DNA of 14,580 nucleotides from Candidatus Cloacimonas sp. GTDB taxonomy: Bacteria; Cloacimonadota; Cloacimonadia; Cloacimonadales; Cloacimonadaceae. How positions within the stretch are numbered: the stretch's first letter is position 1; each line of letters starts with the position of its first letter. A program made the translations under genes and the position numbers. The notes below the pieces were generated by a model. That model saw only the letters and a list, made by a program, of their open reading frames with translations. It searched no databases and was not told the origin of the DNA. Shown here piece by piece: positions 5,134 through 14,404 of this stretch. The stretch is taken from the NCBI GenBank assembly GCA_035403355.1, contig DAONFA010000031.1:1-14580 (forward strand), given 5' to 3'.

Positions 5134-8100
5134 AGAAAGATCAAAAGTTATTCCCGAATATCCGGAAGATTTGCAGAATTAGGTATTCCTGAAGTAGAAA
5201 TACCTAATCTTCTGGCTATGCAGGTAGATTCCTTCAATGATTTTTTACAGAAGGACATTCACCCTCAACGCAGAGAGAAAAAAGGGCTGCAGGCAGTATT
5301 TGAAAACACTTTTCCCTTAGAGGATACGAAAGGTAACTTCCTGCTGGAATTCATTGAATACAGTGTGTTGCAAGAGAAATATTCCCTGGAAGAATGCCGC
5401 GAGAGAAACCTGACCTACCAGGCACCATTAAAAGCAAAAATGCGGTTGAGTATTTTTGAAACTAATGAAGATATACGCGAGCATAAAGATACTTTGGAAC
5501 AGGAAGTATTCTTAGGTGAAATTCCTTTGATCACCGAACAGGGCACCTTTGTAATAAATGGTGCCGAAAGAGTAATTATATCACAGTTACAGCGTTCCCC
5601 GGGGGTATTTTTTTCGGAAGAAAAGCACCCCAGCGGAAAAACGCTCTATTCTGCAAAAGTGATTCCTTACAGTGGTTCATGGCTGGATTTTGATATAGAT
5701 ATTCACGATGTTATGTTTGTACATATAGATAAAAGGCGTAAACTTCCCGTTACAACTCTTTTCCGGGCAATCGGAATTTCCACTAATGAGGACTTAAGAA
5801 AGACCTTCTATAAATCTGAAATATTGAATTTGAAAGAAGCCAAAGGCAGGCATTTATATGCTGATATCTATGAACCGGATAATCCTGCACCGATAGCATT
5901 AGCTAATGAACAGGTGACGGATACACTAATTAAAATTCTTACGGAAAAGCAAATTGATAAAGTGGAAGTGATTGAATACGATTATGAGATTGCCAGAAAA
6001 GTGCTGGAGAACACTTTGGCAAAAGACCCTACTACCAATCAAGAAGAAGCTCTGAAAAAAATATACAGCTTAATTCGCCCCGGCGAAGATGCTCCTCTGG
6101 AGGCAGCCAAGCAACTTGTAGATAGAATGTTTTTTAATGAAAAACGCTACAATTTGGGAGAAGTAGGTCGTTACAAAATCAATACCCGCTTAGGAATTGA
6201 TGTTGACCCCACAGTGAAGACCCTTACCGTTGAGGATTTTGTTCATATTTTTATAACTCTGATTAATATCTATCACGATGAAGATGAAGTAGATGATATA
6301 GATAATTTGGCAAACCGCAGAGTTCGGACTGTGGGAGAATTGCTGCAAGAACAATATACAATAGGAATGGCTATGGTTTCCAGAATAATTCAGGAACGGA
6401 TGGCTATTTCCAATATTGACGAAATTACCGTTCACGATTTGGTGAATAGCAATGCCCTAATTTCTGTAGTGCAGTCGTTTTTCTTAACCGGTCAGCTCTC
6501 TCAATTTATGGAACAGACAAATCCCCTGGCTGCTTTAAGACATAAGCGTGCATTATCTGCATTAGGACCTGGTGGTTTGGCTCGCGAAAGAGCCGGTTTT
6601 GAAGTCCGAGATGTGCATTCTTCACACTATGGAAGAGTTTGCCCCATTGAAACACCTGAAGGACCTAATATCGGTTTAATTGTTTCTCCTGCAATTTATT
6701 CCCGCATTAACCATTTGGGCTTTATAGAAACTCCCTACCGGAAAGTAAAAAATGGTTGCGTTACAGATGAATATGAATATTTGGATGCCTCTCAGGAAGA
6801 GAAATATATTATCGCTCAAAGCGATGTGCATTTAGACGATAATCGTAGAATAACAGATGAGATAATTTTTGCCAGAGACCGGGGTGACTTTGTGCAGGTT
6901 AGCCCTAACAGCGTGCAATATATGGATGTAGCTCCTCAACAGATGGTTTCTGTTTCAGCAGCTATGATTCCGTTTCTGGAACATGATGATGCCAACCGTG
7001 CCTTGATGGGTTCTAATATGCAACGCCAGGCAGTTCCATTAATCAACCCTCAGGCACCTGTAGTTGGAACGGGTATGGAAAAAATAGTTTCTATGGATAC
7101 TTCTTCCATAGCAGTTGCCCCTTATGATGGAATTGTTACTCAAGTTACTTCTGCCTATATAGATTTGAAACCGATAAACGAAAAAGATGAAGCATATTAC
7201 CTTTCTACGGGTAACCGTATTCATCTGAAGAAATTTGTGAGAACTAATCAGGATACCTGTACCAATCAACGGCCCATTGTGAGCGTTGGAAATACCGTGA
7301 AAAAAGGTCAGCCCATTTCGGATGGTGCTTGTGTGGAGGATAACCGTTTAGCGCTTGGTACCAATTTACTTGTTGCCTTTATGCCCTGGTATGGATATAA
7401 TTATGAAGATGCCGTTATTTTAAGTGAAAAAGTAGCACGCGAGGATACGCTCACTTCCATCTATATTGAAGAATTGGAAGTTTTGGTGCGGAATGTGAAA
7501 AACGGAAGAGAAGAACTGGCTTACGATATACCCAATGTTCCAGCACAGGCATTAAGAAATTTGGATAAAACAGGTATTATTAGAGTGGGAAGTGTAATTC
7601 ATGCTGGAGATATAATTGTGGGTAAGGTTACTCCCAAAAGTGTGGAAATTGACCCCTCTCCGGAAGAAAACCTGATGCGAGCTTTATTTGGAGACCGGGC
7701 CGGAGATTTTACCAACAGCTCTTTAAAAGCCAAACCCGGTATGGAAGGTGTGGTAATAGATGTAAAGGTTTTTTCTCGTTTGGAAGAAGGCAGCGATTTG
7801 GAAGAAGAAAATGAAGACAAGGTAGAGAAACTGAAAGACGAATTAGCTTTACGCCGTAGTAAAATTGAAGAATTTAAAGAAGAAAAGCTGGCTTCTGTCC
7901 TGGTAGGGCAAATAGCCAAAAACATCTGGGATGAAAAAAGCAATGTTCCCTATATCGTTCCCGGAAAAAAGATTACGAAACAGGATATAAAACGCATAAA
8001 CTTCAAAAAGCTTGATCTGGATGTGGAACTGGTTGAAGATAGAGAAGTGAACGACTATATCTATTCCCAGATCGTCTTAAAAATAAAGCAGTCCCTTGAA

Positions 8101-8910
8101 CAAAGCGATAATATCTATAAAAAATCCCGCGAACGCATTAAACATGGAGACGAACTTCAATATGGCGTGCGGAAAATGGTTAAAGTGTATGTAGCCAAAA
8201 AGCGCAAGATAGAAGTTGGCGATAAAATGGCAGGACGCCATGGTAATAAAGGTGTCATTTCTATCATTGCCCCCATAGAAGATATGCCTTTTATGGAAGA
8301 TGGCACACCCGTAGATATAGTGCTGAATCCTTTGGGAGTTCCTTCCCGAATGAACATCGGGCAAATTATGGAAACCCATTTAGGTTGGGCTGTTAAAACC
8401 CTGGGCTTTGAAGTGGAAACCCCGATTTTTGACGGTGCCAGCATAGACGATATCCGTTCCGAATTGAAAAAAGCAGGTCTTCCGGAAGATGGTAAAACAA
8501 TTCTGTATGATGGTAAATCCGGAGAGCCCTTCAAGGAAAGAGTAACGGTGGGAATTATTTATATGATGAAACTGAATCATCTTGTAGCTGATAAAATGCA
8601 CGCTCGTTCCACGGGACCCTATTCCCTAATTACCCAACAACCCTTAGGCGGAAAAGCTCAACATGGAGGTCAGCGCCTTGGAGAAATGGAGGTTTGGGCT
8701 TTGGAAGCTTATGGTGCAGCCCATGTTCTGGAAGAAATGTTAACTATTAAAAGTGACGATGTGGATGGCAGAAATAATGCCTTCAAAGCTATTACCCGCG
8801 GTGAAAATCCACCTCCTGCCGGAGTGCCTGAATCCTTTAATGTTCTCATCAGCGAACTGAAATCGCTGGGCTTTGATATTGAATTTATCAAAGAAGAAGA
8901 GAACGCATAG
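5131..8910 (+). CDS. rpoB: DNA-directed RNA polymerase subunit beta
   Basis: A 1259-residue beta subunit (E. coli 1342), half of the active-site cleft of RNA polymerase. The N-terminus SYSRISGRFAELGIPEVEIP aligns to the family from the TTG start. RVIISQLQRSPGVFF (147-161) is the N-terminal Rif region. The main Rif region (456-476) reads QLSQFMEQTNPL then HKRALSALGPGG, with Glu461 and Ala474 at the positions of E. coli Asp516 and Arg529. A charged coiled-coil insertion lies at about 885-925, in the region of the larger E. coli insertion. The catalytic-centre segment GDKMAGRHGNKGV carries Lys1032 and Lys1040 (E. coli K1065, K1073), and His1157 matches E. coli H1237. The C-terminal clamp-binding part is complete. 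rpoC follows after 11 bp. Confidence 0.99.
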   Translation: MRKIKSYSRISGRFAELGIPEVEIPNLLAMQVDSFNDFLQKDIHPQRREKKGLQAVFENTFPLEDTKGNFLLEFIEYSVLQEKYSLEECRERNLTYQAPLKAKMRLSIFETNEDIREHKDTLEQEVFLGEIPLITEQGTFVINGAERVIISQLQRSPGVFFSEEKHPSGKTLYSAKVIPYSGSWLDFDIDIHDVMFVHIDKRRKLPVTTLFRAIGISTNEDLRKTFYKSEILNLKEAKGRHLYADIYEPDNPAPIALANEQVTDTLIKILTEKQIDKVEVIEYDYEIARKVLENTLAKDPTTNQEEALKKIYSLIRPGEDAPLEAAKQLVDRMFFNEKRYNLGEVGRYKINTRLGIDVDPTVKTLTVEDFVHIFITLINIYHDEDEVDDIDNLANRRVRTVGELLQEQYTIGMAMVSRIIQERMAISNIDEITVHDLVNSNALISVVQSFFLTGQLSQFMEQTNPLAALRHKRALSALGPGGLARERAGFEVRDVHSSHYGRVCPIETPEGPNIGLIVSPAIYSRINHLGFIETPYRKVKNGCVTDEYEYLDASQEEKYIIAQSDVHLDDNRRITDEIIFARDRGDFVQVSPNSVQYMDVAPQQMVSVSAAMIPFLEHDDANRALMGSNMQRQAVPLINPQAPVVGTGMEKIVSMDTSSIAVAPYDGIVTQVTSAYIDLKPINEKDEAYYLSTGNRIHLKKFVRTNQDTCTNQRPIVSVGNTVKKGQPISDGACVEDNRLALGTNLLVAFMPWYGYNYEDAVILSEKVAREDTLTSIYIEELEVLVRNVKNGREELAYDIPNVPAQALRNLDKTGIIRVGSVIHAGDIIVGKVTPKSVEIDPSPEENLMRALFGDRAGDFTNSSLKAKPGMEGVVIDVKVFSRLEEGSDLEEENEDKVEKLKDELALRRSKIEEFKEEKLASVLVGQIAKNIWDEKSNVPYIVPGKKITKQDIKRINFKKLDLDVELVEDREVNDYIYSQIVLKIKQSLEQSDNIYKKSRERIKHGDELQYGVRKMVKVYVAKKRKIEVGDKMAGRHGNKGVISIIAPIEDMPFMEDGTPVDIVLNPLGVPSRMNIGQIMETHLGWAVKTLGFEVETPIFDGASIDDIRSELKKAGLPEDGKTILYDGKSGEPFKERVTVGIIYMMKLNHLVADKMHARSTGPYSLITQQPLGGKAQHGGQRLGEMEVWALEAYGAAHVLEEMLTIKSDDVDGRNNAFKAITRGENPPPAGVPESFNVLISELKSLGFDIEFIKEEENA

Positions 8911-8921
8911 AAGGAGGGAAA

Positions 8922-11900
8922 ATGTTAAAAGAAAATAAACGCGAAATTAAGCCCAATGAATATGATGCAGTGCGTATCAAGATTGCCTCCCCTGATGTAA
9001 TCAGGCATGAATGGTCACACGGAGAAGTTACTAAACCCGATACCTTGAACTACCGGACTCTCAAACCTGAGAAGGACGGTTTGTTTTGTGAGAGAATATT
9101 TGGTCCCGAACGAGATTATGAATGCGCCTGCGGAAAATATAAAAAGAAAAGGTTTCAGGGCACTGTTTGTGATCGCTGCGGTGTTCTCGTAACAAGTTCC
9201 AGGGTGCGTAGAACCCGCATGGGACATATAGATTTGGCAGTTCCCATTGCCCATATCTGGTTTGTGAAAAGTGCCCCCAGCAAAATTGGCACCCTATTGG
9301 ATATGACGGTTAAAGACCTGGAAAGAGTTCTTTATTACGAATCCTTCATTGTTATTGACCCGGGAGACAGTCCCTTTGAAAAGATGGAACTGCTGGAAGT
9401 GGATGAGTATTATGAAATTAAGGATAAAGTGGGAGATAACTTTCTGGCTTTAATGGGGGGTGAAGCAGTTCGGGAATTGCTGAAACGCATAAACCTGAAA
9501 AATGAAGCGCTGGACCTCAGAACCCGGCTTAAATTTGAAGAATCGGCTTTGCGTAAGCAGAAGTTAATCAATAAACTGAAAATAGTGGATGCCTTCATAA
9601 AAAGCGGCAATCGTCCCGAAGATATGATTTTAGAAGCATTGCCTGTGCTTCCTCCAACATTAAGACCTTTGGTTCCTTTGGAAGGTGGACGCTTTGCCAC
9701 TGCTGATTTTAATGATTTATACCGAAGAGTTATTACCCGAAACAACCGTCTGAAAGCATTACTGGAAATCCGTGCCCCGGAAGTTATTCTTCGCAATGAA
9801 AAAAGAATGCTGCAAGAAGCAGTAGATGCTTTAATTGATAATAGCAGAAAAGCTCGTCCCGTTAGAGGCAGAGGTAATAGGCCCTTAAAGTCGCTTACAG
9901 ACCAGTTGAAAGGTAAGCAAGGCCGTTTTCGTCAAAACCTGTTAGGTAAGCGAGTGGATTATTCCGGACGCAGCGTAATTACTGTAGGACCGGAGCTAAA
10001 GCTTTATCAGTGTGGTCTTCCCAAAGAAATGGCAGTGGAACTTTTCAAACCCTACCTGATTGAAAAACTGCAAAAAATGGGAGAAGTGGATAAAGTTAAA
10101 AATGCCAAAAAACTGATAGAGAAAAAACAACCCGAAATTTGGTCTATTCTGGAAGAAGTAATTAAGGATTATCCCGTTTTGCTAAACCGGGCTCCTACTC
10201 TTCACCGCTTGGGAATTCAGGCATTTATGCCTATTTTAACGGATAATAAAGCCATCCAGTTACATCCTATGGTCTGCGTTCCTTTCAATGCTGATTTTGA
10301 CGGAGACCAAATGGGTGTTTATATACCCCTTTCTCTGGAATCTCAAATTGAAGCCAGAGTCCTGATGCTTTCTACACGCAATTTGTTGTTGCCGGCTAAT
10401 GGAAGATTGGCGATGGCGGCTAATCAGGATATTGTTTTGGGCTGTTATTATTTAACAATGGAAGAAACACCTCCTCCCAAAGAGATAGAAAAACTTCGCC
10501 ATTTCTATGGTCCTGATGAAGTTATTGCCGCCTACGAACACGAAGAACAGTTTTGCAGCGCTAAAGGTGATGCTGTTTATCAAAGAGCTTTAGACCTGCA
10601 TACCTGGATTAGGGTAAAGCTGGAATCAGAATATATTATCACCACTGTCGGAAGAATTATATTCAATCAGATTATGCCTCCGGAAGTGGGATTTCAGAAT
10701 ATCGTTTATGATAAAGGCAAGCTTAACGACCTGGCTATGCTTTGTTATGATGCCGTTGGCCAATGGCGAACAGCTCAAATTCTGGATCAGATCAAAGAAC
10801 TGGGTTTCCGCTATGCCACAAGGGCTGGAGTTACTTTCAGTTTTGGTGATATTGTTGTTCCTGAACGCAAAACGGAAATTATTAACAAAGCAGAAGAGGA
10901 AGTGAAGAAGATAAATGACCTGCACCAGAAAGGCGGAATTACTGAAAATGAGCGTTTCGGCAGAGTGGTTGACCAATGGAAAAAAACAACCGTGCGCGTA
11001 ACTGACGAAATGATGGAAGAACTCTCCAAAACCGGTAAGGGCTTAAATTCTATTTATATGATGTATAAATCTGGGGCTCGCGGTAGTAAAGACCAAATTA
11101 AACAATTGGGTGGAATGCGCGGTTTGATGGATAAACCGACTAAAATCGGTTCTGCTGGTGGTGGAGATGTTATTGAAACCCCTATTAAAAGTAATTTTAA
11201 AGAAGGACTAACCGTTCTGGAATACTTTGTTTCCACTCACGGAGCAAGAAAAGGTTTGGCTGATACTGCATTAAAAACAGCCGATGCAGGTTATTTAACC
11301 CGACGCTTGGTAGATGTAGCACAAAATGCCATCATTACAGGTGATGATTGTGGAACTACCAGAGGGGTGAATATGACCGCTTTGAAAGAAGGCAACGAAA
11401 TTGTGCAGACCCTGGCAGAACGCATCCAGGGCAGAACAGCTGTGGACGATATTGTTAGTCCTATAACCGGTAGAGTTTTAGTTGCCGCGGGTGAAGAAAT
11501 AAGTAATAAAATGGCTCGGACGATTCAAAATCACGGTTTAATTTCTGTTCATGTCCGCAGTATTCTAACCTGCGAAGCCGAAAAAGGAATTTGCGCCAAG
11601 TGCTACGGCAGAAATTTGGCTACTCAGAAACCTGCTCTGATTGGAGACCCGGTTGGGATAATTGCTGCTCAGAGCATTGGAGAGCCGGGAACACAATTAA
11701 CCCTTAGAACTTTCCACATCGGTGGCGCAGCTTCCACTACCACTGAATTGGCAGAAGTGGTAGCTACCCATGACGGAATTGTGAAGTTTGACAGGATGAA
11801 CACTGTTACCAATCCTGAAAATCAGCTTATTTCCGTAAGCCATTTAGGCAAGATTCTAATTCTGGAAGAAAATGACCCGGATAATGTGCTGGAAGAATTT

Positions 11901-13403
11901 AAAGTGGAATATGCCGCAACTGTCCATGTGCGCGATGGACAAAAAGTTGCCATAGATACTAAACTCCTGTCCTGGGATCCGTTCAATAATCCTCTTATTT
12001 CTACTGCAAGAGGTGTTCTACACTATGAAAACTTTATTAAGGACATCACCTTCAAAGAGGAATATAATGATATTACTATGGCAAGAGAGCTAACCATCAT
12101 TGAATCCAAAGACCGTAGAAAACAGCCCCAATTCAGAATTGTTGGAGAAGATGGCACGGTGCGTTTGATTCCTTTGCCTACAGGGCTTATCGTGCGCGTG
12201 GAAGATGGCAGTTTTGTTCATACCGGTGATATTTTAGGTCAGACCTCCAGAATGACCATTAAGCAAAGAGATATCACAGGTGGTTTGCCCAGAGTGCAGG
12301 AACTTTTTGAGGCAAGAGTTCCCAAAGATAAAGCTAAAATATCAGATATAGATGGAATTGTAACTATTGGCGGTTTGAAAAAGACCGGTCGTGATATTTT
12401 TGTTACACCTGCTAATGGTCTTTTTGCTCCCTTTGACAGCAAGGTCTCAGTATATTATGATGAAGATAAAAATCAGTATATAGCTTTGCTTTCCGATAAA
12501 ACCGTTTACAGCGAAAACGACGGAAAAGTAACTATTACCCAGGAAAGCAAGAAGACAATTATCCAAGTAGCTAAACGGGGGCAAAAACCGGTTCAATATA
12601 CTGTACCCAAGAGTATGGAAATTTTGGTTACAGAAGGAGAATCGGTTAAAAAAGGAACTCCTTTATGCGGCAAAATATTCGCCGTTCCCCCGGAACAGGA
12701 AAGCATCGTAGAAATGGGTGACAGCGTTTCTATGCATCAACCTTTAGCCGGCAGAAAGTATATTATTCCTTCCGGAAAAAGAATTATCGTGCACCAAGGT
12801 GACTATGTGGAAAGCGGAGATGCTTTATCAGACGGTCCCTTAGACCCTCATGATATGCTGGTTAAAGGAGTGATAGAAGCCCAAATCCTCATCCTTAATG
12901 AAATTCAGGAAATCTATCGGAAACAAGGGGTGAAAATAGACGATAAACATGTTAGCGTCATCATCCGTCAAATGTTCAAAAAAGTGCGTATTACCGATAG
13001 CGGCAGCACCAGTTTTCTGCAAGGTGATATTGTAGATAAAGTTCTGGTGGAAAAAGAAAACCGTGAGGCAATTGAATTCGGTAAAACACCTGCTCAATTT
13101 GAACAACTGCTTTTAGGAATCACAAAGACGGCTCTGCTAACAGAAAGCTGGCTTTCTGCGGCTTCTTTCCAGGAAACCACAAAGGTGCTTACTAAGGCAG
13201 CTATTGAAGGACGCATTGACCATCTTGAGGGCTTGAAGGAAAGCATCATTATCGGTCACAGAATCCCTGTTGGAACAGGAACCAAACTATATAATAATAT
13301 GATTAAGCAAGCAGTGAATGAAGGTAAATCCGTAGCCCAAATTATTAACGAATTCGCTCATCGTTCCGAACAAGAAGAAGGCGGAGATTACCTTGATTTT
13401 TAA
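8922..13403 (+). CDS. rpoC: DNA-directed RNA polymerase subunit beta'
   Basis: A 1493-residue beta' subunit (E. coli 1407), the catalytic half of RNA polymerase. The N-terminal zinc site is C68, C70, C83, C86. Clamp helices for sigma lie near 230-320. The Mg-binding motif NADFDGDQM has Asp458, Asp460 and Asp462, followed by Gly-Val-Tyr where E. coli has Ala-Val-His. The second zinc site uses GDDC and the cluster CEAEKGICAKC. The trigger loop QLTLRTFHIGG (Arg929, His932) is interrupted by about 180 residues, the SI3 position, and resumes at RDITGGLPRVQELFEAR near 1116-1132. The following jaw region is enlarged and includes three 27-residue repeats (1225-1305). GAAGGAGGG gives a strong ribosome-binding site. 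rpsL follows after 42 bp. Confidence 0.99.
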   Translation: MLKENKREIKPNEYDAVRIKIASPDVIRHEWSHGEVTKPDTLNYRTLKPEKDGLFCERIFGPERDYECACGKYKKKRFQGTVCDRCGVLVTSSRVRRTRMGHIDLAVPIAHIWFVKSAPSKIGTLLDMTVKDLERVLYYESFIVIDPGDSPFEKMELLEVDEYYEIKDKVGDNFLALMGGEAVRELLKRINLKNEALDLRTRLKFEESALRKQKLINKLKIVDAFIKSGNRPEDMILEALPVLPPTLRPLVPLEGGRFATADFNDLYRRVITRNNRLKALLEIRAPEVILRNEKRMLQEAVDALIDNSRKARPVRGRGNRPLKSLTDQLKGKQGRFRQNLLGKRVDYSGRSVITVGPELKLYQCGLPKEMAVELFKPYLIEKLQKMGEVDKVKNAKKLIEKKQPEIWSILEEVIKDYPVLLNRAPTLHRLGIQAFMPILTDNKAIQLHPMVCVPFNADFDGDQMGVYIPLSLESQIEARVLMLSTRNLLLPANGRLAMAANQDIVLGCYYLTMEETPPPKEIEKLRHFYGPDEVIAAYEHEEQFCSAKGDAVYQRALDLHTWIRVKLESEYIITTVGRIIFNQIMPPEVGFQNIVYDKGKLNDLAMLCYDAVGQWRTAQILDQIKELGFRYATRAGVTFSFGDIVVPERKTEIINKAEEEVKKINDLHQKGGITENERFGRVVDQWKKTTVRVTDEMMEELSKTGKGLNSIYMMYKSGARGSKDQIKQLGGMRGLMDKPTKIGSAGGGDVIETPIKSNFKEGLTVLEYFVSTHGARKGLADTALKTADAGYLTRRLVDVAQNAIITGDDCGTTRGVNMTALKEGNEIVQTLAERIQGRTAVDDIVSPITGRVLVAAGEEISNKMARTIQNHGLISVHVRSILTCEAEKGICAKCYGRNLATQKPALIGDPVGIIAAQSIGEPGTQLTLRTFHIGGAASTTTELAEVVATHDGIVKFDRMNTVTNPENQLISVSHLGKILILEENDPDNVLEEFKVEYAATVHVRDGQKVAIDTKLLSWDPFNNPLISTARGVLHYENFIKDITFKEEYNDITMARELTIIESKDRRKQPQFRIVGEDGTVRLIPLPTGLIVRVEDGSFVHTGDILGQTSRMTIKQRDITGGLPRVQELFEARVPKDKAKISDIDGIVTIGGLKKTGRDIFVTPANGLFAPFDSKVSVYYDEDKNQYIALLSDKTVYSENDGKVTITQESKKTIIQVAKRGQKPVQYTVPKSMEILVTEGESVKKGTPLCGKIFAVPPEQESIVEMGDSVSMHQPLAGRKYIIPSGKRIIVHQGDYVESGDALSDGPLDPHDMLVKGVIEAQILILNEIQEIYRKQGVKIDDKHVSVIIRQMFKKVRITDSGSTSFLQGDIVDKVLVEKENREAIEFGKTPAQFEQLLLGITKTALLTESWLSAASFQETTKVLTKAAIEGRIDHLEGLKESIIIGHRIPVGTGTKLYNNMIKQAVNEGKSVAQIINEFAHRSEQEEGGDYLDF
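12594..12836 (+). repeat. three tandem 27-residue repeats within the beta' jaw region
   Basis: Residues 1225-1251, 1252-1278 and 1279-1305 of RpoC align without gaps. Each has Pro at repeat position 5 (1229, 1256, 1283), Gly at 15 (1239, 1266, 1293), an acidic residue at 16, Val at 18 (1242, 1269, 1296) and Leu at 24 (1248, 1275, 1302). The short cores are TEGESVKKGTPL, EMGDSVSMHQPL and HQGDYVESGDAL. Only the last copy has a clear counterpart in E. coli (FEGERVERGDVISDG). The pattern resembles barrel-sandwich-hybrid motifs, and two similar motifs occur earlier, at 1003-1015 and 1093-1105. Confidence 0.8.
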
Positions 13404-13432
13404 AAATAGTCAGAAACAATAAAAATACGGAA

Positions 13433-13448
13433 AAGGAGAAAATCAGTG
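13433..13448 (+). promoter_or_regulatory. ribosome-binding site and GTG start codon of rpsL
   Basis: AAGGAG at 13433-13438 lies 7 nt before GTG at 13446. The predicted N-terminus MPTINQLVRKGR matches the universal S12 start, so the GTG is the start codon. The upstream 42-bp gap shows no promoter. Confidence 0.85.
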
Positions 13449-13832
13449 CCAACAATTAACCAATTAGTCCGCAAGGGCAGAGCTGATGTTGAAAAGAAAA
13501 GAAAAAACAGGGCGCTAATGGAATGTCCGCAAAGGCGCGGAGTTTGTACTCGTGTTTACACTACTACGCCCAAAAAACCTAATTCAGCTCTCAGAAAAGT
13601 TGCTCGTGTCCGTTTAGTTAACGGATTTGAAATTACCGCTTATATTCCCGGAGAAGGGCATAATTTGCAAGAACACTCTATCGTTTTAGTCCGCGGAGGA
13701 CGAGTTAAAGACCTTCCCGGTGTGCGTTATCATATTGTGCGTGGAGCTCTTGATTCAGCAGGAGTAGAAAAACGCGAAAGATCCCGTTCCAAATATGGAA
13801 CCAAACGGCCTAAAGCCAAAACGGGAAAGTAA
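13446..13832 (+). CDS. rpsL: 30S ribosomal protein S12
   Basis: A 128-residue S12 located at the decoding centre of the small subunit, where it monitors codon-anticodon pairing. It contains RGVCTRVYTTTPKKPNSALRK (31-51) and RGGRVKDLPGVRYH (83-96). Lys43, Lys88 and Pro91, whose changes give streptomycin resistance in other bacteria, are all the sensitive type. Asp89, the site often methylthiolated, is present. The basic C-terminus ends SKYGTKRPKAKTGK. It is followed by rpsG after 17 bp, the rpsL-rpsG pair of the str operon, here placed directly behind rpoC as in several phyla. Confidence 0.99.
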   Translation: MPTINQLVRKGRADVEKKRKNRALMECPQRRGVCTRVYTTTPKKPNSALRKVARVRLVNGFEITAYIPGEGHNLQEHSIVLVRGGRVKDLPGVRYHIVRGALDSAGVEKRERSRSKYGTKRPKAKTGK

Positions 13833-13849
13833 AAGGGAGGATGTAAGTT

Positions 13850-14320
13850 ATGCCCAGAAAGCGCAAAGCTGTTGTCCGGGAAGTTCTTCCCGATCCCAAA
13901 TATAATGATATCACTGTTACCAAGTTTATGAACTGCCTGATGAAAAAAGGCAAAAAAAGCATTGCAGAAAAGATTGTTTACGGTGCTTTTGATATCATTG
14001 CTGAGAAAACCAAAGCAGATCCCTTGGAGGTCTTTAAAATCGCTTTGGAAAATGTGCGTCCCTTAGTAAAAGTTGTTTCCCGACGCGTTGGCGGTTCCAG
14101 CTATCAAATCCCGCTTGAGGTTAACGAACGAAATGGCAGAGCATTAGCTTTCCGTTGGTTAATTTCCTATGCGAGAGCCAGAAGCGAAAAAACTATGACC
14201 GAAAAACTTGCTGCCGAGCTAATTGCCGCTTATAAAAAAGAAGGTGCTTCCATTAAAAAACGGGAAGATACTCACAAAATGGCAGAGGCAAATAAAGCAT
14301 TTGCTCATCTCAGGTGGTAA
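13850..14320 (+). CDS. rpsG: 30S ribosomal protein S7
   Basis: A 156-residue S7, the primary assembly protein of the 30S head, which contacts the E-site tRNA. The basic N-terminus MPRKRKAVVREVLPDPKY, the segment VVSRRVGGSSYQIPLEV (about 74-90) and the C-terminus KREDTHKMAEANKAFAHLRW are all canonical. A strong AAGGGAGG (13833-13840) lies 9 nt before the ATG. The ATG at 13841 is followed at once by a stop, so 13850 is the start. In E. coli fusA and tufA follow; here a terminator comes 84 bp later and no fusA is present in the window. Confidence 0.99.
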   Translation: MPRKRKAVVREVLPDPKYNDITVTKFMNCLMKKGKKSIAEKIVYGAFDIIAEKTKADPLEVFKIALENVRPLVKVVSRRVGGSSYQIPLEVNERNGRALAFRWLISYARARSEKTMTEKLAAELIAAYKKEGASIKKREDTHKMAEANKAFAHLRW

Positions 14321-14404
14321 GTTAAGCTTTTATTACTATACTAAAAACTTGAAGTGCTTTTACTTACTTTCATAGTAAGAGCAGTTTCTGTTACAATTTA
14401 TTGA
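14321..14404 (+). other. rpsG 3' untranslated region
   Basis: Short AT-rich noncoding stretch before the terminator. It holds weak complementary segments only: TTACTAT (14333-14339) with ATAGTAA (14372-14378), and CTTAC with GTAAG around TTTCATA. TTGAAG (14348) and CATAGT (14371) are 17 bp apart but are poor promoter matches. I see no gene. Confidence 0.4.

Noticed and set aside
13571..13730. Possible streptomycin-resistance changes in S12
   Set aside because: Lys43, Lys88 and Pro91 are all present, the sensitive type.
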